From Cellulomonas fimi (lineage in GTDB: Bacteria > Actinomycetota > Actinomycetes > Actinomycetales > Cellulomonadaceae), in contig NZ_CP110680.1 in NCBI RefSeq assembly GCF_028583725.1, positions 3,658,001 through 3,722,000 of the forward strand: a stretch of DNA of 64,000 bases. The letters run 5' to 3'. The notes under the pieces were generated by a model that worked only from the letters and a program-made list of their open reading frames with translations, did no database searches and was not told the DNA's origin. Both the position numbers and the translations under genes were made by a program. Of the stretch, positions 44,924-53,175 are shown one piece after another; the stretch's first letter is position 1, and the number at the start of each line of letters is the position of its first letter.

Positions 44924-46279
44924 TCACCACTTGGCGTTGCGCGCGAGCTCCAGGGCGATCTCCTGCCACCACTGGCCCGCGGCGGGGCCACCGTTGCACG
45001 AGCCGTCGGACTCGCCGGGCAGCTTGACCCACAGGAGCGCGACGAGGCCGGAGCCGTCGTTGACGTACGTGGGCTTCTCGCCGAGCGCGCGACCGCGCGG
45101 GTTGCACCACTCGCCGTTCGAGCCGTTGCCGTTGCGCGAGGTGTCGATGACGAAGCCCTTGCCGCCGAGGCGCTGCGAGATCTGCTGGCCGTACGACTTG
45201 CTCGCGGCGGTCGTCTGGTAGTTCGACGTGTTGAGCGCGAAGCCCACGGCGTACTCGAAGCCGACCTGGTTGAGCCGGTTGACCGCCGTGTCGACCGACA
45301 GCCACGCGGAGTGGCCGGCGTCGATGTAGACCTTCGCGCCCTTGAGCGTCAGCGACTTCGCCGCGTACTTGAGGAAGCCGATCCGGTCGCCCTGGCCGGA
45401 GCAGTCGCCGAGCTGCGCGAGCGCGTCGGGCTCGAGGACGACGATCGGGTTGCCCTTGATGCCCTGCGCGATGGTGTCGATCCAGCGCGCGTACTCGGAC
45501 TCGGCGACGCCGCCGCCCGAGTGGGAGCCGCAGTCACGGCCCGGGATGGCGTAGACGACGAGCGTCGGCGTCTTGCCGGCGGCCACGGCACGGCCGGTGT
45601 AGTCGGCGACCTCGGCCTGCGCCTTCGACGCCTCGGTCCAGTTGCCGACCCAGTACGACTGCGGCGTGAGGGCGATCTTCGCGAGCAGCGTCTTGTCGGT
45701 GCCCGACGCGGCCTGCCACGCCTTGTAGGACTGGTTCGCCGTGTCGACGTAGAAGCTGCCCGAGGGCTGCGGCGTGACCGTCGGCGTCGGGGTCGGGGTC
45801 GGGGTCGGCGTCACGGTGGGCGTCGGCGTCTGGGTCGGGGTGACCGTCGGCGTCGACGTCGGGACCGTCCCGCCGGTGCACGTGGTGCCGTTGAGGCTGA
45901 ACGACGTCGGGACGGGGTTCGAGCCGCTCCACGAGCCGTTGAACCCGAACGACGTCGTGCCGCCGGTCCCGATCTGGCCGTTCCACGACACGTTGGTGAC
46001 GGACACCTGCGAGCCGTTGGTCGTGACGTTGCCGTTCCAGAGCTGGGTGACCTTCTGGCCGGCGGCGTACGTCCAGTCGAGCTTCCACGACGACACCGGG
46101 TCGCCGAGGTTGGTGATCGTGACGTTGGCGCCGAAGCCGCTCTGCCACTGGTTCGTCACGTCGTAGCTCACGCGGCAGCCGGCGGCGGCCTGGGCGGCGC
46201 TGGCCGTGACGGCGGTGAGACCGCCGACGGCGACGGCCGCGGCAGCGAGGAGCGCGGCGGCGGATCTGCGGGTGGACAT
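44924..46279 (-). CDS. cenA: GH6 endo-1,4-beta-glucanase, CenA orthologue
   Basis: A 451-residue secreted cellulase arranged as in Cellulomonas fimi CenA: signal peptide (about 1-32), CBM2a cellulose-binding domain starting GCRVSYDVTNQW, a Pro-Thr linker, and a GH6 domain starting SGSFYVDTANQSYKAWQAAS. Catalytic features include VVYAIPGRDCGSHSGGG, LEPDALAQLGDC with the acid Asp, and WVKLPGESDGSCNGG near the base. The match to C. fimi CenA that I remember is close throughout. It cuts internal bonds in amorphous cellulose. ATG 46279 with GGGAG upstream; twenty additional upstream codons are not plausible. Monocistronic between two terminators. Confidence 0.95.
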   Translation of the reverse strand: MSTRRSAAALLAAAAVAVGGLTAVTASAAQAAAGCRVSYDVTNQWQSGFGANVTITNLGDPVSSWKLDWTYAAGQKVTQLWNGNVTTNGSQVSVTNVSWNGQIGTGGTTSFGFNGSWSGSNPVPTSFSLNGTTCTGGTVPTSTPTVTPTQTPTPTVTPTPTPTPTPTVTPQPSGSFYVDTANQSYKAWQAASGTDKTLLAKIALTPQSYWVGNWTEASKAQAEVADYTGRAVAAGKTPTLVVYAIPGRDCGSHSGGGVAESEYARWIDTIAQGIKGNPIVVLEPDALAQLGDCSGQGDRIGFLKYAAKSLTLKGAKVYIDAGHSAWLSVDTAVNRLNQVGFEYAVGFALNTSNYQTTAASKSYGQQISQRLGGKGFVIDTSRNGNGSNGEWCNPRGRALGEKPTYVNDGSGLVALLWVKLPGESDGSCNGGPAAGQWWQEIALELARNAKW

Positions 46280-46368
46280 GCGGGGTGCTCCCTGGTGTCT
46301 CGGCTGGCTCGGGGTCCTGACGAGGAAACCCGACGTCACGGGGCCGGCGCGAGCGGATGCGGAGCACC

Positions 46369-46378
46369 TAATCGCTTA
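46369..46378. promoter_or_regulatory. Possible LacI-type site upstream of cenA
   Basis: TAATCGCTTA has the TAA-n-CG-n-TTA core of LacI-family sites and lies about 90 bases before the cenA start, in an AT-rich patch. It is short and imperfect beyond the core. No TGGGAGCGCTCCCA CelR-type box was found here. Confidence 0.25.
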
Positions 46379-46498
46379 AGTACGGCGGGTCGGGGCTCGA
46401 TGCGCTTCGACCACGCGCTTCGACGTCGGCGTCGACGCCGCGCTGAGACCCGCGCCGAGGTCCGCACCGAGGTCCGTGCTGACGCCCGCCGGACAGCA

Positions 46499-46535
46499 CG
46501 ACGGCCCCGCACCGTGGAGGTGTGCGGGGCCGTCG
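46499..46535 (-). terminator. Terminator of the flagellar operon after flgE
   Basis: A perfect 14-bp stem, CGACGGCCCCGCAC against GTGCGGGGCCGTCG, around a nine-base loop, 13 bases beyond the flgE stop codon. It closes the flgB-to-flgE operon on the reverse strand. Confidence 0.78.
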
Positions 46536-46548
46536 CGCGGGTCGCGGG

Positions 46549-47727
46549 TCAGCGCTTGAGGTTGACCAGCTCCTGCAGGACCTCGTCCGACGTCGTGATG
46601 ACGCGGCTGTTCGCCTGGAACCCGCGCTGGGCGATGATCAGGCTGGTGAACTCGCTGGACAGGTCGACGTTCGACATCTCCAGCGCGCCGCCGGCCAGCG
46701 TGCCGCGGCCTCCCGTGCCCGCCGCGCCGACCTGCGCGTCGCCCGAGTTGACCGACGTGCGGAACAGCGAGCCGCCCGCCTTCTCCAGGCCCGACGGGTT
46801 GGTGAACGAGCCGATCGCCAGCCGGCCGATCGTCTGCTTGAGGCCGTTCGAGAACGCGCCCGTGATGGTGCCGTCGGCGCCCAGCGCGAACGACTGCAGG
46901 ACGCCGGCCGCCTGGCCGTTCTGGGTGCGCGCCTTGACCGAGTCGATGCCCGAGAAGCCGGTGATCGTCGACAGGTCGACCGCGACGCCGCCGACCGTGA
47001 CCGTCGTCGGCGTCGTGAGCGCGCCCGCCGCGGTGAACGTCATCGCGCCCGCGTTGACCGTCGCCGTCCCGTCGGTCGCCGTGAGCGACCAGCCCGTCGC
47101 GGACTTGGTGAACGTGAGCTCGAGCTCGCGCGCCGCGCCCGTCGCGTCGTAGACGTCGATCGTGCGGTTGATCGTCGTGCCGTCCGCCGCGTCCGCGTCG
47201 AGGTTGCCCTCGTACGCCGCCGTCGACGTCGCGACCGCGGGCATGAGCGTGCCGGCCGGGACGCGCAGGTCGACGAGCGGGCCGTTCGTGTCGACGACGC
47301 CGTTCACCGCCGCCCAGCCCTGCACGAGCGCCCCCTCGCCCGGGAGCACCATCTGGCCGGTCGCGTCGAAGTCGAACGACCCGGCGCGCGTGTAGTACGA
47401 CTCGTTGCCCTTGCGGACCACGAAGAACCCGTCGCCCTGGATCATCATGTCGGTGCTGCGGCCCGTCATCTGCGACGCACCCTGCGTGAAGTTCGTCGTG
47501 ATGCCCGCGACGCGCACGCCCAGGCCGACCTGCGCCGGGTTCGTGCCGCCGACGCCGTCCTGCGCGCCCGCACCGTTCTGGAGCATCTGGCTGAGCGTGT
47601 CCTGGAACTGCGTCTGCGACGCCTTGAAGCCCGTCGTGTTGACGTTGGCGATGTTGTTGCCCGTGACGTCGAGCTGGGTCTGGTGGGCGCGCAGACCGGA
47701 GATGCCGGAGAAGAGCGAGCGGAGCAT
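46549..47727 (-). CDS. flgE: Flagellar hook protein FlgE
   Basis: A 392-residue hook protein. The N-terminal rod/hook motif MLRSLFSGISGLRAHQTQLDV, then GNNIANVNTTGFKASQTQF, and the C-terminal SNVDLSSEFTSLIIAQRGFQANSRVITTSDEVLQEL are the paired helices of axial proteins. GDGFFVVR and YTRAGSFDFD are FlgE/FlgG family blocks. It forms the universal joint outside the cell. Last gene of the operon, 36 bases after flgD. Confidence 0.94.
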   Translation of the reverse strand: MLRSLFSGISGLRAHQTQLDVTGNNIANVNTTGFKASQTQFQDTLSQMLQNGAGAQDGVGGTNPAQVGLGVRVAGITTNFTQGASQMTGRSTDMMIQGDGFFVVRKGNESYYTRAGSFDFDATGQMVLPGEGALVQGWAAVNGVVDTNGPLVDLRVPAGTLMPAVATSTAAYEGNLDADAADGTTINRTIDVYDATGAARELELTFTKSATGWSLTATDGTATVNAGAMTFTAAGALTTPTTVTVGGVAVDLSTITGFSGIDSVKARTQNGQAAGVLQSFALGADGTITGAFSNGLKQTIGRLAIGSFTNPSGLEKAGGSLFRTSVNSGDAQVGAAGTGGRGTLAGGALEMSNVDLSSEFTSLIIAQRGFQANSRVITTSDEVLQELVNLKR

Positions 47728-47763
47728 GGCGGTGGTTCCTTTCGGCAGGGGTGCTGCGCGGGG

Positions 47764-48210
47764 TCAGGCGGTGGTGGCGGGAGCGCCGGAGGCGGGGGTG
47801 GCGGAGGTGACCGCCGAGACCGCGTCGAGGGTGACGTCCGTGTCACCGACCTTCACGGTGGGCACAGGGCCCGCGTAGGACACGGCGGTGACGACGCCCG
47901 ACTGCTCGGCTCCGTCCGCGTCGGTCCAGGTGATCTGCTGCCCGACGAGCTGGGCTGCCGACATCCGCATCTGCAGCGCGAACGACTCACGCTGCGTGTC
48001 GGCCAGGGCGACCAGCGACTCCATCGTGGAGAGCTGGGTCGTCTGGGTCATGAGCTGCGAGGAGTCCATCGGGGCCGACGGGTCCTGGTTGCGCAGCTGG
48101 GCGACGAGCAGGTCGAGGAACGCCTGCTTGTCGAGCTCCTTGGTGGCCTTCGAGCCCGACGTGTCCGCCGTGCGGCTCGTCGCGCCGAGGAACGAGACGT
48201 CGATGCTCAT
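47764..48210 (-). CDS. flgD: Flagellar hook capping protein FlgD
   Basis: A 148-residue short FlgD. The capping domain is visible in ELDKQAFLDLLVAQLRNQDPSAPMDSSQLMTQTTQLSTMESL, the conserved N-terminal block of FlgD, and ends with a small beta-rich part (SGVVTAVSYAGPVPTVKVGDTDVTLDAV). It acts as the scaffold for hook assembly. The ATG has GGAGA upstream. It lies between fliK and flgE. Confidence 0.92.
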   Translation of the reverse strand: MSIDVSFLGATSRTADTSGSKATKELDKQAFLDLLVAQLRNQDPSAPMDSSQLMTQTTQLSTMESLVALADTQRESFALQMRMSAAQLVGQQITWTDADGAEQSGVVTAVSYAGPVPTVKVGDTDVTLDAVSAVTSATPASGAPATTA

Positions 48211-48310
48211 GGTGTCTCCTGCGGGGTGCGGGGTCGGGGGCGGGTGCCGGGGTCGTGGGGGGCGGGTCGGGGCGGCGGTCCCGGTGGGGCGCCGTGTCGC
48301 CCGGGCCGGG

Positions 48311-49786
48311 TCACAGGTCGACGTCCAGACCGGACGACGCGCGGCGCGGGCCGCTGCTCGACGCGGACGGTCCGGCGTCGGCGCCGCCCACGGCCGCGCG
48401 ACCCGTCCGGGCCTCCGCGGGCGTGCGGGCCGCCCCCGGGTCCGGGCGGTCCGACGGCGCGTCGCCGCCGACCCCGACCTGCACGTCGAGACCGCCGAGG
48501 TCGCGGCTGAGGTCGCGGCGCAGGTCCGCGAGCGCGCCGCGCAGCGCCTCGCGCGACGCCTCCGTGCCGCCGACGAGCTCGACGCGGACCTGGTCGGCCG
48601 CGATGTGCGCGACGACGCGGACCGGGCCGAGGTGCTCCGGGTCGACCGGGACGGTGAGGACGTGCCGCCCGTGGCCGAGGCCGCCGAGCGCCGTGAGCCG
48701 CGCGCCGAGCTGCTCGGCGAACGGTGCCGGTGCCGGGCTGCCCGGGCTCGCCGCCGCGTGGGCGGGGGTGGCCGGCGTCGTCGACGTGGTGGGCGCGGCC
48801 GTCGTCTGGCCCGTGAGCGCGGCGGCGAACGTCGTCGCGCCCGCCGGGGTCGCGCTCGTGGCGGTCTCGCCCGGGGCGGTCGCCGCGCGGGCGGGGTCGC
48901 CGGCGGGCGTGGCAGCGGACCCCGGGGCGTCGGGCCGCGCACCGGCCGCCGACGCCGGGGCGCCGGTGGCGCCGGTCGGGACGGTCGACGTCGCCGGTGT
49001 CGCGGGGCTCGTCGGGGCGGTCCCGGTCCCCGGGACGGTCGCGCCGGGTGCCGTGGTGGTCGTCGTGGTCCCGGCCGTGCCCGTGGCACCGGTGCCGTCG
49101 CCGCCGTCCGTGGCGTCCGCGACGCCTGCCGGCGCGGCGGGTGTCGCGCCGAGGACGAGCGCGTCGGGACCCGGTGTCGCGGCCGTGCCCGTGAGGCCCG
49201 CCGCGGTGCCGGCGGGGGTGCCGGCAGCGGTCGCGACCGCGTCGCCGGTCAGGGCCGTCGGGGTGCCCGCGGCGACGGCGGCGAGCACCGTGGCGGCGGG
49301 GACGACGGTGGTCGCAGCGGCGAGCGGTGCGTCCGGGACGGGGGTCGTCGCGGGCGTCGGCGCGGCGGCGGTCGCGGCCTCGGCGGTCGCGTTCGGGTCG
49401 GTCGTCGTCGGGTCGGTCGTCGTCGGGTCGCCCGCGGCGGCGGCGCCCGGCTCGCGCAGGGGGTCGACAGCGTCGGGGCGTGCGGAGCCGTCGGTGGCGG
49501 GGCGGCCCGCCGCACGGTCGGTGCGACCGGCGCGGTCGGCACGGTCGCCCGCGGCACGGTCGGCACGGTCGGCCGGACGCCCGGCACGGTCCGCCGGGCG
49601 GTCGGCGACGCGGCCCGTCGAGGTACCGCGCACGTCGTCGCGTGCCGGTCCGGAGCGCACGTCGCGGGCCTGGACCGCGTCGAAGGTGCGGGCGAACGCG
49701 TCACCCGCACCCGGCACGGCGGCGGGGCCGGTCCCGCGCGACGTGCGCGCGGCGGCCGTGGTCACGGAGGGGGTCGTGGCGGTCAC
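48311..49786 (-). CDS. fliK: Flagellar hook-length control protein FliK
   Basis: A 491-residue protein, mostly an Ala/Thr/Pro/Gly low-complexity ruler (about residues 40-370) with a conserved C-terminal Flg_hook domain: RLTALGGLGHGRHVLTVPVDPEHLGPVRVVAHIAADQVRVELVGGTEASREALRGAL. FliK measures hook length and switches the export specificity. GTG start overlaps the NlpC/P60 stop (GTGA). The GC-rich repetitive middle is probably variable between strains. Confidence 0.85.
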   Translation of the reverse strand: MTATTPSVTTAAARTSRGTGPAAVPGAGDAFARTFDAVQARDVRSGPARDDVRGTSTGRVADRPADRAGRPADRADRAAGDRADRAGRTDRAAGRPATDGSARPDAVDPLREPGAAAAGDPTTTDPTTTDPNATAEAATAAAPTPATTPVPDAPLAAATTVVPAATVLAAVAAGTPTALTGDAVATAAGTPAGTAAGLTGTAATPGPDALVLGATPAAPAGVADATDGGDGTGATGTAGTTTTTTAPGATVPGTGTAPTSPATPATSTVPTGATGAPASAAGARPDAPGSAATPAGDPARAATAPGETATSATPAGATTFAAALTGQTTAAPTTSTTPATPAHAAASPGSPAPAPFAEQLGARLTALGGLGHGRHVLTVPVDPEHLGPVRVVAHIAADQVRVELVGGTEASREALRGALADLRRDLSRDLGGLDVQVGVGGDAPSDRPDPGAARTPAEARTGRAAVGGADAGPSASSSGPRRASSGLDVDL

Positions 49787-50526
49787 GAGGCCACCCCCAG
49801 CGCGCTCGCGAGGCCGGCCACGGACGACGGGTCCCGCGTGCCGGACAGCGACGCGAGGAGCTCCATCGCGGCCCGCTGGCTCGCGGCCGTGGCGGACGCG
49901 CCGCCGCTGCCACCGAGCGCGGCGACACCAGCCGACACGGTCGTCGGCTGCTCCTGGGGGAGGATGCGGCGGATCGCCGTGGGCGTCGTGTAGACGTCCC
50001 GCACGACGACGTGCGCGCCCGGCTTGGGTGCGTCGACCATCTTGCCGTCGCCCACGTAGATGCCGATGTGCGTGCCGCCGCCGAAGACGACGAGGTCACC
50101 GGGCAGCGCCTGGTCGAGGGACGCGACGGGCTCGCCCATCCGCTGCTGGTCGCGCGCGACGCGCGGGACGTCGCGGACGCCGACGTCGGCGAGCGCGCGG
50201 ACCACGAGGCCCGAGCAGTCGAGGCCGCCCTCGTCGAGCGACTCGCCGCCCCACACGTAGGGGACGCCGACGTACTTCTGCGCGGCGGCGACGAACGACT
50301 GCCCCGTCGCCCCGCCGGTGGTACCGGACGCGGGGGCCGGGCCGGACGCGCCGGAGAGCGACGCGAGGAGCGTCTGGAAGTCGTCACCGGTCGTCGTGGC
50401 GACCGCGGCGGACGCGGTGGACACCGTGGCCGCCGTCGTCGTCGGCGCGGACGTGCGCGGCGGCGCGACGAGCGACCGCAGCTCGGCCATGCGTGCCTGC
50501 ACGGTCGCGATCCCGTCGAGCGTCAT
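49783..50526 (-). CDS. NlpC/P60 peptidoglycan hydrolase in the flagellar operon
   Basis: A 247-residue protein with a Thr/Ala-rich N-terminal region (about 1-75) and a C40 NlpC/P60 domain (about 78-195): catalytic Cys in EGGLDCSGLVVRAL, His in GTHIGIYVG, and WGG in YVWGGES. There is no signal peptide; export through the flagellar system is likely. In the operon position between fliJ and fliK it probably replaces the peptidoglycan-cutting role of FlgJ, opening the wall for the rod. Overlaps fliJ by four bases (ATGA). Confidence 0.88.
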   Translation of the reverse strand: MTLDGIATVQARMAELRSLVAPPRTSAPTTTAATVSTASAAVATTTGDDFQTLLASLSGASGPAPASGTTGGATGQSFVAAAQKYVGVPYVWGGESLDEGGLDCSGLVVRALADVGVRDVPRVARDQQRMGEPVASLDQALPGDLVVFGGGTHIGIYVGDGKMVDAPKPGAHVVVRDVYTTPTAIRRILPQEQPTTVSAGVAALGGSGGASATAASQRAAMELLASLSGTRDPSSVAGLASALGVAS

Positions 50527-50948
50527 GCGTCCTCCCGTCCGGCGCGGCGGCCCGCGACCTCGTCGAGCACGACCTGCTCGGCGTGCAGCTCCTCGGCGCG
50601 GACGGTGGCGTCGTGCCGCTCCTCCAGCCGCTCGACGGCGCGCGCGTCGCGGCGGGCGGCGACCCAGACGTCGGTCCGCTCGTCGGTGTGCGCCTGGGCC
50701 GCGACGACCCGCTCGCCGTGCTCCTCGAGCAGCGCGACGAGCGACGCGCGCGACGCGACCGACGCGCGGAAGGCCAGGTCGTCGGCCATGTCGGGCAGCG
50801 TGGAACCGGTGAGGCGCTCGCGCGTCTCGCGGGCGCGGTCGGCGGCGGCCTGCTCGGCGCGACGGGCCGCGGCGAGCTCGCCGGCGGCGCGCTCCTCCGC
50901 GAGGGCGCGCACGCGCAGCAGGCCGGCGAGCGGGAAGGAGCGGGTCAT
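50523..50948 (-). CDS. fliJ: Flagellar export chaperone FliJ
   Basis: A 141-residue, heavily charged coiled-coil protein (FPLAGLLRVRALAEERAAGELAAARR and later REERHDATVRAEELHAEQVVLDEVA), the composition and place of FliJ, which activates the export ATPase FliI. Sequence identity in the family is low, so placement after fliI with an ATGA overlap is the main evidence. The adjacent NlpC/P60 gene overlaps its stop. Confidence 0.85.
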   Translation of the reverse strand: MTRSFPLAGLLRVRALAEERAAGELAAARRAEQAAADRARETRERLTGSTLPDMADDLAFRASVASRASLVALLEEHGERVVAAQAHTDERTDVWVAARRDARAVERLEERHDATVRAEELHAEQVVLDEVAGRRAGREDA

Positions 50949-52348
50949 GCGACGTCCCCCAGCTGCTGGACGAGCGCGGACAGGTGCGACCACGCCTGCG
51001 CGGACGGGACGACGTCGTCGATGTCCTGCCGCAGGAACGCGTCGATCGCGCGGCCGTGCGTCACGGCGGCGTCGACGAGCGGGTTCGAGCCGGCGACGTA
51101 CGCGCCGACGTCGAGCAGGTCCTGCGCCTGGCGGCGGGCGGCCATGACGGCGCGCAGCCGGCGCGCGGCGTCGCGCTGCTCGGGGGTCGTGACGCGCGAC
51201 GCGACGCGGCTGATCGAGCCGAGGGCATCGACGCTCGGGAAGTGCCCGGCGACGGCGAGGCGGCGGTCGAGGACGACGTGCCCGTCGAGGATCGAGCGCG
51301 CGGCGTCGGCGATGGGCTCGTTGTGGTCGTCGCCGTCGACGAGGACCGTGTAGAGGCCGGTGACGGACCCGGTCGCACCGGTCCCGGCGCGCTCCAGGAG
51401 CTGCGCGAGCAGCGCGAACGTCGACGGCGGGTAGCCGCGGGTCGCGGGCGGCTCGCCGACGGAGAGGCCGATCTCGCGCTGCGCCATCGCGACGCGCGTG
51501 AGCGAGTCCATCATGAGGACCGCGTGCCGGCCCTCGTCGCGCAGCTGCTCGGCGATCCGGGTCGCGAGGAACGCGGAGCGCAGGCGGACGAGCGGCGGCT
51601 CGTCGGAGGTCGCGATGACGACGACCGAGCGGGCCAGCCCCTCGGGACCGAGGTCGTCCTCGAGGAACTCGCGGACCTCGCGCCCGCGCTCGCCCACGAG
51701 CGCGATGACGGACACCTCGGCGTCGGTCCCGCGCGCGACCATCGACAGCAGGCTCGACTTGCCGACGCCGGACCCGGCGAACAGGCCGAGCCGCTGGCCG
51801 CGGCCGACGGTGACGAGGGTGTCGAGCACGCGGACGCCCAGGTCGAGCGGCTCCTCGACGCGGCTGCGCTCGAGCGGGTGCGGCGCGCGGCCGTCGAGCG
51901 GCACCCACGCCTGCGCCCGCAGCGGGCCCTTGCCGTCGATGGGGCGACCGAGCCCGTCGAGCACGCGTCCGAGCAGGCCGGGCCCGACCGGCACGCGCAG
52001 CGGCTCGTGGAGCGGGCGGGCCGGGATGCCGGCGCGCAGTCCCGTGGTCGGGCCGAGGGGCATGCACCGGGCGGTCGCGCCGGCGGTCGCGACGACCTCC
52101 GCGAGGACGTCGTCGCCGACGCGCACGAGCTCGCCCACCGCGGCACCCGTCCCGACGACCTCGATCGTCAGGCCGACGACCGTGCGCACCGTGCCGACCC
52201 GCTCGGGGGCGGCGGCGGCGAGCACGCGGTGCCACGCGGGGGCACCGAGCACGGGGGCGGCACCGTGCGCGGGGGCGGGTCCGCGCGCGGGGGCGCCGGG
52301 CGCGGTCGCGCGGACGGGGGCGACGGGCGCGTCGAGGGTCGCCGTCAC
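50945..52348 (-). CDS. fliI: Flagellar export ATPase FliI
   Basis: A 467-residue F1-like ATPase of the type III export apparatus. Walker A FAGSGVGKSSLLSMVARG, SVIALVGERGREVREF, LLMMDSLTRVAMAQREIGLSVGEPPATRGYPPSTFALLAQLLERAG and the late DAARSILDGHVVLDR are family hallmarks. An Ala/Pro-rich N-terminal extension of about 35 residues precedes the usual start. GTG start four bases inside the end of fliH. Confidence 0.94.
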   Translation of the reverse strand: MTATLDAPVAPVRATAPGAPARGPAPAHGAAPVLGAPAWHRVLAAAAPERVGTVRTVVGLTIEVVGTGAAVGELVRVGDDVLAEVVATAGATARCMPLGPTTGLRAGIPARPLHEPLRVPVGPGLLGRVLDGLGRPIDGKGPLRAQAWVPLDGRAPHPLERSRVEEPLDLGVRVLDTLVTVGRGQRLGLFAGSGVGKSSLLSMVARGTDAEVSVIALVGERGREVREFLEDDLGPEGLARSVVVIATSDEPPLVRLRSAFLATRIAEQLRDEGRHAVLMMDSLTRVAMAQREIGLSVGEPPATRGYPPSTFALLAQLLERAGTGATGSVTGLYTVLVDGDDHNEPIADAARSILDGHVVLDRRLAVAGHFPSVDALGSISRVASRVTTPEQRDAARRLRAVMAARRQAQDLLDVGAYVAGSNPLVDAAVTHGRAIDAFLRQDIDDVVPSAQAWSHLSALVQQLGDVA

Positions 52349-53175
52349 GCCTGCTCCAGGGCGGCGCGCGCGCGGGCCAGCGCGGTCGTGACGCGGGCGT
52401 CGAGGTACCCGTCGGGCAGCTCGGCGACCGCGTCGCCGGGCACGAGCGTGGCGTCCGCGACGAGGGTCACGGTCGCGGGCAGCGTGGGGGCAGGGCCGGC
52501 CGTCGCGTCCGTCACGGCGTCGACGGCCGCGAGGTCGTCGGGGTGCATCCGGACCGTGACGGGCTCGGCCGCGTCGACCCGGGCGAGCACGCGGGCGAGC
52601 GCGGCACGGGCCCCCTGCGCGTGGTCCGTGAGCTCGACGCCCAGGACCGCGGTGGCGAGGTCGAGCGCGGCCACGTGCAGGAGGTGCTCGACGTCCGCGA
52701 CGACGGGCACGGTCCGGGCCGCGGCGGCCGAGGCGGCGACCTGCAGCGCGTCGAGGGCACGGTCGAGCGCGACCTGCGCGGCGACGCGGCGCTCCTCGGC
52801 GGCCGCGCGGACGCGCACCGACTCCTCCTGCGCGACGCGCGCGGCCTCGCGGGCACCGGCCGCGTAGCCGGCGGCGAACCCCTCGGCGCGTGCGGCCTCC
52901 GACGCGGCGCGGTCGATCACCGGGGCGGCGGTGGCGGCGGCCGCGAGCGGAGACGGCGTGAACAGCACCGGCTCGGCGGTCGGCCGGGTGGCGACCGAGG
53001 CCGCCGCCGCACCGGCCGGGGCGAACGCGGTCGACGTGACCGGCACGCCGGTGACGGCCGGGAGCGCGGCGGCGACGACGGCCCGCGCGGGGGCGGGCGC
53101 GGCCGGCTCCGCGGCGGGTGTCGCGGAGCCGTCCGGGGTGGGACGCGGCGTGGGGACGAATCCGAGGTCAGGCAA
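52345..53175 (-). CDS. fliH: Flagellar assembly protein FliH
   Basis: A 276-residue protein with an Ala/Pro/Thr-rich N-terminal third, a coiled-coil centre (EAARAEGFAAGYAAGAREAARVAQEE, containing the GxxxG repeats typical of FliH) and a C-terminal domain (VTLVADATLVPGDAVAELPDGYLDARV). FliH regulates the ATPase FliI. It starts with TTG at 53175, eight bases inside the end of fliG, with a GGAG-containing ribosome-binding site inside fliG; no ATG or GTG is available nearby. It overlaps fliI by four bases. Confidence 0.87.
   Translation of the reverse strand: MPDLGFVPTPRPTPDGSATPAAEPAAPAPARAVVAAALPAVTGVPVTSTAFAPAGAAAASVATRPTAEPVLFTPSPLAAAATAAPVIDRAASEAARAEGFAAGYAAGAREAARVAQEESVRVRAAAEERRVAAQVALDRALDALQVAASAAAARTVPVVADVEHLLHVAALDLATAVLGVELTDHAQGARAALARVLARVDAAEPVTVRMHPDDLAAVDAVTDATAGPAPTLPATVTLVADATLVPGDAVAELPDGYLDARVTTALARARAALEQA

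Noticed and set aside
46369..46380. CelR-type operator before cenA
   Set aside because: No TGGGAGCGCTCCCA-like sequence is found; only a short LacI-like core is present and it is kept as a low-confidence feature.
47888..51353. Long forward-strand open readings across fliK, NlpC/P60 and fliI
   Set aside because: They are frame shadows of the flagellar genes on the reverse strand; low complexity and no recognisable domain.
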